Position numbers and translations under genes: made by a program. Below, piece by piece: positions 35,622 to 43,211 of a DNA stretch of 46,621 nucleotides. Source of the stretch: Rhodospirillaceae bacterium. GTDB taxonomy: Bacteria > Pseudomonadota > Alphaproteobacteria > Rhodospirillales > Rhodospirillaceae. Where the stretch lies: NCBI GenBank assembly GCA_947476695.1, contig CANJRD010000024.1:1-46621 (forward strand). Direction: 5' to 3'. The notes beneath the pieces are model-generated. The model was not told the origin of the DNA. It saw only the letters and a program-made list of their open reading frames with translations, and ran no database searches. The stretch's first letter is position 1. Every line of letters starts with the position of its first letter.

Positions 35622-37711
35622 TCGGCAATATCGCCTTCTCTCCTGCCGTTCCCGTACCGCTGCTGGTCGCGCTGGTCGCACTTGGCGTCGGCTTGCTTAT
35701 TTACGGCGCGATCAAGGGCGCGCGCGGCATCGCAATGCGCGCCATCCCGCTGCTGGCGCTGGCCATCGCCATCGCCGATCCGGCTTTGGTGCGGGAGACG
35801 CGCACGCCACTGAAAGACGTGGCCGTGGTCGTGGTCGACGACACCGACAGCCAGAAGCTCGGCCAGCGCCAAGCGCGCGCGAATGAAGCCGCCGAAAAGC
35901 TCGCAAGCAATCTCAAGAACGAAACCGACCTCGAGATCCGCACCGTCCACGTCAACAGCGCCGCCGGCACCGACGGCACGCGCCTGTTCACCGCGCTGAA
36001 CAATGCGCTGAGCGACGTGCCGGCGCAGCGTCTGGCGGGCACTGTTTTCGTCACCGACGGCCAGGTCCACGACGCACCGCCGTTGGCCACGGCCGAAACG
36101 GCGAAGGCGCCGTGGCTGAGCGCGCCCATGCACGTGCTGTTGACCGGCGAGCGCAACGAACACGACCGCCGCATCAAGATCGAACGCGCACCCGACTTCG
36201 GCCTGGTGGGTCAGCAAGCGCTGGTTCGCCTCAAGGTCGAGGACACGGGTGCTGCGCCGGGCGAAGACGCGCCCATCACCATCCGTCGTGCCGGTGCGCC
36301 GCCGCGCGAAATCAGCCTGCCCATTGGCGAAGCCATCGACGTGCCGGTCGATATCAACAACGCCGGCGCCAACGTCTTCGAGATGAGCGTGGCGCCTCGC
36401 AAGGACGAGTTGACCGCCGCCAACAACATCACGCTGCTGTCCGTCACCGGCGTGCGCGACCGTCTGCGCGTGCTGCTGATCTCCGGTCAGCCGCATGTGG
36501 GCGAGCGCGCCTGGCGCAACCTGTTGAAGTCCGACCCCAACGTCGATCTCGTTCACTTCACCATCCTGCGTCCGCTGAACAAGGACGACGGCACGCCGCT
36601 GAATGAACTGTCGCTGATCGCCTTTCCGATCCGCGAACTGTTCGAGGAACGCCTGAAGGATTTCGATCTGGTGATCTTCGACCGCTACAGCCGTCGCGGC
36701 CTGGTGCCGTTCCAGTTCATGTCGAACGTCGCGAACTATGTGCGTGAAGGCGGCGCGATGATGCTGGCGGTCGGGCCGGAGTATTCCGACAATTTCTCGC
36801 TCTATGACAGCCCGCTGCAGAACGTGCTGCCGGCCGCGCCGACGGGACAGGTGAGCACCGAACCGTTCACGCCGCACATCAGCCGCGTCGGCGAGCGCCA
36901 TCCGGTTACCGCCGATCTTGAAGGCACCGGCCCGAATGCCATCGCGAACGATGCGCATATTCCCGGCTGGGGCCGCTGGTTGCGTCAGGTGCAGGTGGGC
37001 GCGGCGAACGGCGCCACGGTGATGACCGGCTTGAACGAACAGCCGCTGCTGGTGCTCGACCGCGTCGGCAAGGGTCGCGTGGCCTTGATGCTCAGCGACA
37101 CCATGTGGCTGTGGGGCAAGGACTTCGACAACGGCGGCCCGCAGGTCGAACTGCTGCGCCGCGTGTCGCACTGGCTGATGCGCGAACCCGAGCTTGAGGA
37201 AGAAGCCCTGCTCGGCGAAGCGCGGGATCGCACGCTTGTCGTCACCCGCCGCAGCCTCGAGACCGCCGAGAAGAATGTCACGGTCACTGCGCCGTCAGGC
37301 GCGGAGCAGGTCGTGACGCCGACGGACGATGGCCACGGCCACTTCACCGCGCGCATGACCGTGACCGAGCCCGGGCTCTATCGCCTCACGGACGGCAAAC
37401 TGACGTCGGTCGCCGCCGTCGGCTCGCCCAACCCGATGGAGACCTATGACGTGGTCACCACGGAAGAAAAACTGGCGCCCCTGGTCCAGGCCAGCGGCGG
37501 CGGCACCTATTGGCTGGCCGACAACGGCACGCCCGGCGTCCGCCGCGTCGCCCCCGGCCGCACCGCCCACGGCGCGACCTGGCTGGGCCTGAAGGCCAAC
37601 AATCAATCCGTCGTGACCGGCGTCGATCAGACCAGCCTGGCCCCGGTGGCCCTCGTGCTGTTGATCATCATGGCCGGCGCCATGCTGGCGTGGTGGCGTG
37701 AAGGTCACTAA
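35618..37711 (+). CDS. Large membrane-anchored protein with glutamine-amidotransferase-like domain
   Basis: 697 residues. Two N-terminal spans (about 9-28 and 33-52) and one at the C-terminus (APVALVLLIIMAGAMLAW) suggest a long periplasmic body. It contains a VWA-like stretch (VAVVVVDDTDSQKLGQRQ), a beta-sandwich-like region with VPVDINNAGANVFEM, and a GATase1-like region: RLRVLLISGQPHVGERAWR, DLVIFDRYSRRGLVP and NYVREGGAMMLAVGPEYSD, without an obvious catalytic Cys. It matches proteins that I recall ending MoxR-DUF58-DUF4159 operons in alphaproteobacteria. ATGA overlap with the previous gene indicates coupling. Confidence 0.8.
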   Translation: MIGNIAFSPAVPVPLLVALVALGVGLLIYGAIKGARGIAMRAIPLLALAIAIADPALVRETRTPLKDVAVVVVDDTDSQKLGQRQARANEAAEKLASNLKNETDLEIRTVHVNSAAGTDGTRLFTALNNALSDVPAQRLAGTVFVTDGQVHDAPPLATAETAKAPWLSAPMHVLLTGERNEHDRRIKIERAPDFGLVGQQALVRLKVEDTGAAPGEDAPITIRRAGAPPREISLPIGEAIDVPVDINNAGANVFEMSVAPRKDELTAANNITLLSVTGVRDRLRVLLISGQPHVGERAWRNLLKSDPNVDLVHFTILRPLNKDDGTPLNELSLIAFPIRELFEERLKDFDLVIFDRYSRRGLVPFQFMSNVANYVREGGAMMLAVGPEYSDNFSLYDSPLQNVLPAAPTGQVSTEPFTPHISRVGERHPVTADLEGTGPNAIANDAHIPGWGRWLRQVQVGAANGATVMTGLNEQPLLVLDRVGKGRVALMLSDTMWLWGKDFDNGGPQVELLRRVSHWLMREPELEEEALLGEARDRTLVVTRRSLETAEKNVTVTAPSGAEQVVTPTDDGHGHFTARMTVTEPGLYRLTDGKLTSVAAVGSPNPMETYDVVTTEEKLAPLVQASGGGTYWLADNGTPGVRRVAPGRTAHGATWLGLKANNQSVVTGVDQTSLAPVALVLLIIMAGAMLAWWREGH

Positions 37712-37713
37712 AT

Positions 37714-37733
37714 AGGACGGATATCCCCGTCCT
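37714..37733 (+). other. Perfect 7-bp hairpin before the CobW-family gene
   Basis: AGGACGG, loop ATATCC, CCGTCCT sits two bases after the previous stop and 14 bases before the ATG. There is no T-run. It could be a weak terminator or attenuator, or could limit access to the ribosome site of the downstream gene. No Zur-like palindrome is seen. Confidence 0.45.
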
Positions 37734-37746
37734 TGAGAGACCCGCC

Positions 37747-38814
37747 ATGACCCTCGGCACCCCCGCCGCCGAACGCCTGCCCGTCACCATCATCACCGGC
37801 TTCCTCGGTGCCGGTAAGACCACGCTGCTCAATCATTTGATCCGCCAGCCGGAGCTTTCGACGGCGGCGGTGATCATCAACGAATTCGGCGCCATCAGCC
37901 TCGACCATGAACTTGTCGAGAAGACCGACGGCGACATCGTCGAGGTCAAAGGCGGCTGCCTGTGCTGCACCGTGCGCGGCGATCTGGTCCAGGCACTGCA
38001 CGATCTGCTGCTGAAGCGGCAGAAGGGCGACGTGCGCAAGTTCGACCGTGTGATCATCGAGACCACGGGCCTCGCCGATCCCGCGCCGATCCTGCATACC
38101 TTCATGGCGGACCCGCTGGCCTACGACAAATTCCGGCTCGACGGCATCGTGACGGTGGTCGACGCCGTCAACGGCGCGGCGACCTTGGACGCGCACGAGG
38201 AAGCTTTCAAACAAGCTGCGATCGCCGATCGATTGCTGGTCAGCAAGGCCGACTTGGCCGACCCGGCGCCGCTGATCGAGCGCCTGACGTCGCTGAACCC
38301 CGGCGCGCGGATCATCCCGGTTTCCAACGGTAAGCTCGCCCCGGCGGAAATTCTGAACATCGGACCCTTCGACCCCAAAGCGAAGGGCGATGACGTCGAG
38401 GATTGGCTGCGCGCGGAAGCCGCGCATCATCACCACCATCACCATCACGACGTGAACCGTCATGACGCGCATATCCGCGCCTTCACCTACACGCGCGAGG
38501 CGCCGGTTCAGATCGACAGCCTGCAGTTCCTGCTGCAATTGCTGGCGACCATGCGCGGGCCGGACCTGCTGCGCGTGAAGGGCATCATCAACGTCGCCGA
38601 TCAGCCCAACACGCCGGCCGTGATCCACGGCGTGCAGCACGTATTCCATCCGGTGACATGGTTGAAAGCCTGGCCCAGCGCGGATCGCCGCACGCGGCTG
38701 GTGTTTATCGTGCGCGACATCACCGAAGAACAGATCGCCGATCTGATGGAAAGCCTGGACGACGCGGACGTCGCCGACGCCACCGCCGTTGCGCGCGGCG
38801 AAAAGCAGGCATGA
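37747..38814 (+). CDS. CobW/COG0523-family GTPase, probable zinc metallochaperone
   Basis: 355 residues. Walker A GFLGAGKTTLLNHL (18-31), the metal site GGCLCCTVRGDL with CxCC (Cys71, Cys73, Cys74), Walker B region DRVIIETTGLADPAPI, and guanine-recognition SKADLAD. Between the GTPase and C-terminal CobW_C domains is AAHHHHHHHHDVNRHDAH, eight consecutive histidines that would bind several zinc or nickel ions. COG0523 proteins with CxCC and His-rich linkers deliver zinc to client enzymes under zinc shortage. The next gene encodes a metal-dependent dioxygenase starting one base after the stop, a possible client. Confidence 0.93.
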   Translation: MTLGTPAAERLPVTIITGFLGAGKTTLLNHLIRQPELSTAAVIINEFGAISLDHELVEKTDGDIVEVKGGCLCCTVRGDLVQALHDLLLKRQKGDVRKFDRVIIETTGLADPAPILHTFMADPLAYDKFRLDGIVTVVDAVNGAATLDAHEEAFKQAAIADRLLVSKADLADPAPLIERLTSLNPGARIIPVSNGKLAPAEILNIGPFDPKAKGDDVEDWLRAEAAHHHHHHHHDVNRHDAHIRAFTYTREAPVQIDSLQFLLQLLATMRGPDLLRVKGIINVADQPNTPAVIHGVQHVFHPVTWLKAWPSADRRTRLVFIVRDITEEQIADLMESLDDADVADATAVARGEKQA

Positions 38815-38815
38815 C

Positions 38816-39601
38816 ATGATCGCGCCGCTGTTCATCAGTCACGGCGCGCCGACGCTGGGCATGACGGACACGCCTGCGCGCGATTTCCTGCGCGATTTGG
38901 GCCAGACGCTGCCGCGCCCGCAAGCGATTGTCGTCGCCTCCGCGCATTGGGAAACGCGGGCCCCCCGTGTCAGCGCGCAAAATCCGAACGAGACCATCCA
39001 TGACTTCCGCGGCTTTCCGCGCGCGCTGCATGAGATGCGCTATCCCGCGCCCGGCGCGCCGGCGCTGTCCCAGCGCATCGCGAAGTTGTTATCCGATGCG
39101 GGATTACCGGCGGATATCGATCCGGCCCGCGGGCTCGATCATGGCGCCTGGGTGCCGCTGGCGCTGATGTATCCGAACGCCGATGTGCCGGTGTTGCAGG
39201 TGGCGATCCAGTCGCAGCACGGCCCGGATTATCATTTTGCTCTGGGCGCTGCGCTCGCGCCGCTGGCGGTCGACGATGTGCTGGTGATCGGCTCCGGCAG
39301 CTTCACGCACGATCTCGGCCGGTTCCACGGCCAGGCCATCGATACGCCCGCCACGCCGGACGTGACCGCCTTCGCCGAATGGTTCGATGGCGCACTTCGC
39401 GAAGGCCGCCATGAGGATCTGATGGATTACCGCCGCCGCGCCCCTTACGCGGTGGAGAACCACCCGACCGAAGAACACTTGTTGCCGCTGTATGTGGCCT
39501 GGGGCGCCGGTGGCGATCAGGCGCGCGCCAAGCATCTGCACGCAAGCAGTACCTACGGCATCCTGCGCATGGATGCGTATTCTTTCGCACCGGCGGCTTA
39601 A
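38816..39601 (+). CDS. Class III extradiol dioxygenase, DODA/YgiD type
   Basis: 261 residues. Homologues (E. coli YgiD, plant DODA) open catechol rings such as L-DOPA, using a single metal. Probable ligands and active-site residues are His9 in FISHGAPTLG, His44 in VVASAHWETRAP, His165 in IGSGSFTHDLGRF and His216/His221 in VENHPTEEHLLPL. LDHGAWVPLALMYP is another family hallmark. The physiological substrate in bacteria is seldom known. The ATG follows the CobW stop with one base between, so the metallochaperone and this metalloenzyme are co-translated. YgiD-type enzymes have been reported with zinc or iron. Confidence 0.92.
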   Translation: MIAPLFISHGAPTLGMTDTPARDFLRDLGQTLPRPQAIVVASAHWETRAPRVSAQNPNETIHDFRGFPRALHEMRYPAPGAPALSQRIAKLLSDAGLPADIDPARGLDHGAWVPLALMYPNADVPVLQVAIQSQHGPDYHFALGAALAPLAVDDVLVIGSGSFTHDLGRFHGQAIDTPATPDVTAFAEWFDGALREGRHEDLMDYRRRAPYAVENHPTEEHLLPLYVAWGAGGDQARAKHLHASSTYGILRMDAYSFAPAA

Positions 39602-39615
39602 GCCGCCAGGATCGA

Positions 39616-39852
39616 TTAGCCGGGGATGGTGGCGCCGGAGTCCACGAACTCGAGCCAATGCTCGATATTGCGGCGACCGCCGTCAGTGACCAGCGGCGCG
39701 GACCACTGTTCAAGCACATTCAGCCAATCCTGGAGATCAGCGAAGTTGCCGGCGGCGAAAAGCCCCTCGCGCTGCGCCCGGTTCATGTCTTCGACAATGA
39801 AACTGAGCGACCGCTGGGGAGTCACGGTGAGATCTGCGAACTGGGTATCCAT
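39616..39852 (-). CDS. Small hypothetical protein
   Basis: 78 residues, acidic and helical, no signal or span. Features are QRSLSFIVEDMNRAQREGLF (about 14-33) and LQDWLNVLEQWSAPLV, with a regular hydrophobic spacing suggesting two helices, remotely phasin-like. I do not recognise a family. An AAGG lies ahead of the ATG. It stands alone between converging and diverging neighbours. The upstream 157-base gap to the kinase gene is locally AT-rich (39948-39979) and probably holds promoters for both. Confidence 0.55.
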   Translation of the reverse strand: MDTQFADLTVTPQRSLSFIVEDMNRAQREGLFAAGNFADLQDWLNVLEQWSAPLVTDGGRRNIEHWLEFVDSGATIPG

Positions 39853-40009
39853 AACACGGCCTTTTTCTGAGGCTGACGCAGCCGAGCATGGTGGGTAAAG
39901 GTTAACAGAAGCCGAATCAGCAGCGCGCGGGCTGCGGGCCGGATTTCCTATTAAGCAATTGTTTTTATTGGAGATTTAAGAAGCCCGCAAAAATCAGGGG
40001 ATCGGGCCC

Positions 40010-42043
40010 ATGAACGCGATCGTGGATTTTTTCGGCACCGAGGGCTTCATGCCGCACGGCATGTGCCTGATGTGGAAACCCTCGGTGTTCTGGATGCACG
40101 TCGTCTCCGACGCCGTGGTCGCGCTGGCCTACTACTCGATCCCCTTCGCGCTGATCTTTTTCGCGCGCCGGCGCACCGACCTCGCCTTCCCGTGGATCTT
40201 CTACATGATCGGGGCCTTCATCCTGCTGTGCGGGGCAACGCACGCGATGGGCATTTGGACGATGTGGCAGCCCGACTATGGCGTCGATGCGTTGCTTAAG
40301 CTCGCCACCGCCATCGTCTCGATCGGCACGGCCTGGACGACGTGGCGGTTGATGCCGACGCTGCTCGCGTTGCCCAGCACCGCGACCTTGCGTCAACTCA
40401 ATCAACAGCTGATACGCGAAGTCGACGAACGCCAGGCCGCCGAAACCGCCATGCGCCGCATGAACGAAGGCCTGGAAGCGCGCGTCCGCGAGCGCACCGC
40501 CGCGCTCGAGGACGCGAACACCCAGCTGCGGACGGCGCTGAACGTGAATCAGCGCATCTTCGAGTCCTCGCGCGACATCATCCTGACGCTGGACGCCAAC
40601 GGCACCATTGCCAGCATCAGCCCGGGCTGCATGACAGCGTGGAACTACAGCCCCGACGAATTGGTCGGAAAGCGCCTCCTCGATCTCGTCGCCGCGAGCG
40701 ACCGCACGCAGACCGAGGCGCAAATCCGCGCGGTGCGCGGCGGCAATCCGACAAACAACTTCCAGAATCACATCTTCTGCCGCAACAGCACCACGGTCGT
40801 GATGCTGTGGTCGGCAGTCTGGTCCGATGTCGATCAGCGTCTCTACGCGGTCGGACGCGATCTCACCGAACGCCTGCAGATGGAAGAGAAGCTGCGGCGG
40901 ACGCAGCAGCTGGAAGCCATCGGTCACCTGACCGGCGGCGTGGCGCACGACTTCAACAATCTGCTGATGGTCATCCTCGGCAATGCCGAGATGCTGTCGG
41001 AGGAACTGGAGGGCGACCCGCGCCTGAAGGGGTTCGCCGACATGACCGTTACCGCGGCGGAACGCGGCGCGGAACTGACGCAACGGCTGCTGGCCTTCGC
41101 GCGCCGCCAGGTGCTCGCACCCCGCGTGGTGGACGCGAACACACTGCTCGGCAACATGGAGGCGCTGCTGCGACGCTCGATCGGCGAACATGTCGAGATC
41201 GATATGGTGCGCAGCGCCAACCTGTGGTGCATCGAAGTCGACGCCGGCCAGGTGGACGCGGCCCTGCTCAATCTTGCGCTCAACGCGCGCGACGCCATGC
41301 CCGAGGGCGGACGCCTGACCATCGAAACGGCGAACGCGCGCCTGGACGCCGACTACGTCGCGCAACAGCCCGACGCCAAGGCCGGCCCCTACGTGATGAT
41401 CTCCGTCAGCGACACCGGCAGCGGCATGGACGCGGACACGCTGGCGCGCGCCTTCGAACCCTTCTTCACCACCAAGGAAGTCGGCAAGGGAACCGGGCTC
41501 GGCTTGAGCATGGTCTACGGTTTCGTGCAGCAGTCGGGCGGACACATCCGCATCACCTCCGAGGTGGGTCAGGGTACGACGGTGAAGATGTACTTCCCGC
41601 GCGTCGAGGGTCGCGCCGTCGAAGAGGACGGCGCGCCGGAAGCCGCGGCGGTCTCAGGCCGTGAGACCATTCTGGTGGTTGAAGACGACGCCCTGGTGCG
41701 GGCGCATGTCGCGCGCCAGCTGACCGATCTCGGCTATCGTGTGCTGACCGCGCCGGACGGTCAGGCCGCCATCGGCATCCTGCGCTACAACCCCGAGATC
41801 GATCTGTTGTTCACGGATGTGGTGATGCCAGGCGGCATGAATGGCCGTCAGCTCGCCACGGAAGTTCGCGCCCTGCGCCCCGACCTGCCGGTCCTGTTCA
41901 CGTCAGGCTATCCCGAGAACGCGATCGTCACGCAAGGGCGGCTCGAACCGGGCCTGCACATCTTGGTCAAGCCGTACCGCAAGCGGGAGCTGATGACCAA
42001 AGTGCGCGAACTGCTGGACGATCACGCCATCGCCCGGCGTTGA
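40010..42043 (+). CDS. Hybrid histidine kinase with an ethylene-receptor-type sensor domain
   Basis: 677 residues: three membrane spans (about 28-52, 59-80, 94-115), coiled linker, PAS (about 180-285), HisKA with His313 in GGVAHDFNNLL, HATPase (DTGSGMD, GTGLGLSMVYG) and a C-terminal receiver with Asp603 and Lys654. The sensor reads SDAVVALAYYSIPFALIFF and GAFILLCGATHAMGIW. Aligned with plant ETR1 it keeps Asp34, Tyr41, Ile44, Pro45, Ile71, Cys74 and His78 (ETR1 numbers minus-offset nine: 25, 32, 35, 36, 62, 65, 69). Cys and His hold the copper that binds ethylene. Binding is strongly predicted; the signalling output is unknown. Ethylene-type receptors are known in cyanobacteria and a few proteobacteria. 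Confidence 0.92.
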   Translation: MNAIVDFFGTEGFMPHGMCLMWKPSVFWMHVVSDAVVALAYYSIPFALIFFARRRTDLAFPWIFYMIGAFILLCGATHAMGIWTMWQPDYGVDALLKLATAIVSIGTAWTTWRLMPTLLALPSTATLRQLNQQLIREVDERQAAETAMRRMNEGLEARVRERTAALEDANTQLRTALNVNQRIFESSRDIILTLDANGTIASISPGCMTAWNYSPDELVGKRLLDLVAASDRTQTEAQIRAVRGGNPTNNFQNHIFCRNSTTVVMLWSAVWSDVDQRLYAVGRDLTERLQMEEKLRRTQQLEAIGHLTGGVAHDFNNLLMVILGNAEMLSEELEGDPRLKGFADMTVTAAERGAELTQRLLAFARRQVLAPRVVDANTLLGNMEALLRRSIGEHVEIDMVRSANLWCIEVDAGQVDAALLNLALNARDAMPEGGRLTIETANARLDADYVAQQPDAKAGPYVMISVSDTGSGMDADTLARAFEPFFTTKEVGKGTGLGLSMVYGFVQQSGGHIRITSEVGQGTTVKMYFPRVEGRAVEEDGAPEAAAVSGRETILVVEDDALVRAHVARQLTDLGYRVLTAPDGQAAIGILRYNPEIDLLFTDVVMPGGMNGRQLATEVRALRPDLPVLFTSGYPENAIVTQGRLEPGLHILVKPYRKRELMTKVRELLDDHAIARR

Positions 42044-42053
42044 TCGGAGTGGA

Positions 42054-43073
42054 TCAGACCACCAGCGACAGCACGCGCTGCGGCGCGCGCGTGACGCGTC
42101 CGCGCGACTGACCGAGGATCGGCGCCAGGAACGTTTCCATCGCACCGAACCAGCGGCCACGGATGGAATCCGCTTCCATGAACAGTTCGTGACGGGCGGT
42201 GGCAAAGAGCGCCAACTCCGCTTTCGGCAGCGCCATCGCCGCGCGTTGGATCGCGATCGGATCGACGCAGGTATCTTCCATCGGACAGCCGAGCAGCACG
42301 GGCGCCCGCACCAGGCGCAACAGGTCGGGATCGGCCAAACGATCCATCAGTCCGAACGCCGCATGCACCCAGCCATAGGTGGGCCCGTCGACCCGCAGGC
42401 GCGGCGCGGCATGGCACCAGGCCTGCTGAACCGTGGCCCTGACCGGATCGTGTGTCGCCCGATTGCTGGCGGCGATCTGGGCCTCGGCGTCCCAGGGACC
42501 GCAGCTGGGCGCAAAGGCATCGGCAAAGCCGCAGGACGCCGCGACCGTGGCGACGGCCGGCGCCATCCAGGCGGGGACCGGATGGGTCACGATGCCGAGC
42601 ATCGGCGCGCTGAGGACGGCGGCGTCGAACAGGTCCGGCCTCTGCGCCATCGCCAGCAAGGCGATAGCTGCACCCATCGAATGCCCTACGACGACCCGGC
42701 GCGCATGCTCCGGCAGGTGGTGATTGGCGAAGGCAGCAAGATCGGCCACGTCCCGGTCGAAATCGCGCGGCCGGGGACGCGCTGGATTTGGGAAGCTGCG
42801 GGCCGAGCCACCCTGGCCGCGCCAGTCCACGAACCAGACGGCAAAGCCGCGGGCGGAGAGATCGGCCATGGTCTCGAAGTATTTCTCGGCGAATTCGCCA
42901 AATCCCCCGACCAGCAGGCAGGCGGCCCGGGCATTCGGGCACGGGCGATAAGCCCAGCGCAGCGCGGTGCCGTCGGCCGTCCGGAAGACGCCCCAGCGGA
43001 TGTCCGCGCCCGGCATGAAGCGCGGCGGCAGCAGCGGTAGGGTGTTGGTCTCGTGATGACCGTGCATGCGCAA
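42054..43073 (-). CDS. Alpha/beta hydrolase, monoacylglycerol lipase/lysophospholipase-like
   Basis: 339 residues, no signal peptide. The canonical fold is shown by ACLLVGGFGEFAEKYFETMA (oxyanion region), FAVWFVDWRGQGGSARS, nucleophile Ser132 in VVVGHSMGAAIALLA, probable acid in MEDTCVDP and catalytic His in TARHELFMEAD. The pattern resembles PldB/MGL-type hydrolases that act on acylglycerols or lysophospholipids. The ATG at 43073 has GGGAG seven bases upstream. It converges on the hybrid kinase (10 bases between stops) and is divergent from the transporter fusion. Confidence 0.9.
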   Translation of the reverse strand: MRMHGHHETNTLPLLPPRFMPGADIRWGVFRTADGTALRWAYRPCPNARAACLLVGGFGEFAEKYFETMADLSARGFAVWFVDWRGQGGSARSFPNPARPRPRDFDRDVADLAAFANHHLPEHARRVVVGHSMGAAIALLAMAQRPDLFDAAVLSAPMLGIVTHPVPAWMAPAVATVAASCGFADAFAPSCGPWDAEAQIAASNRATHDPVRATVQQAWCHAAPRLRVDGPTYGWVHAAFGLMDRLADPDLLRLVRAPVLLGCPMEDTCVDPIAIQRAAMALPKAELALFATARHELFMEADSIRGRWFGAMETFLAPILGQSRGRVTRAPQRVLSLVV

Positions 43074-43211
43074 TCTCCCGGGGAAGTCCTAACAAAACGA
43101 GCCTCGGCGTCAGAAAGTTCTGCACGCAATAGCGGTGGATGCCCCCTTCCGTCCGGTGGCGGAAAGAGGGACAGTCAGCGCCCTAAAAGGGGTCCGGGAG
43201 AGATTTTTCAC

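Noticed and set aside
37714-37733. Zur or other metalloregulator operator before the CobW-family gene
   Set aside because: The repeat is a short hairpin with GC-rich arms and does not resemble the AT-rich Zur palindrome I know from alphaproteobacteria.
39965-41545. A 526-codon open frame antisense to the hybrid kinase
   Set aside because: No domain is visible and the kinase motifs on the plus strand account for the sequence.
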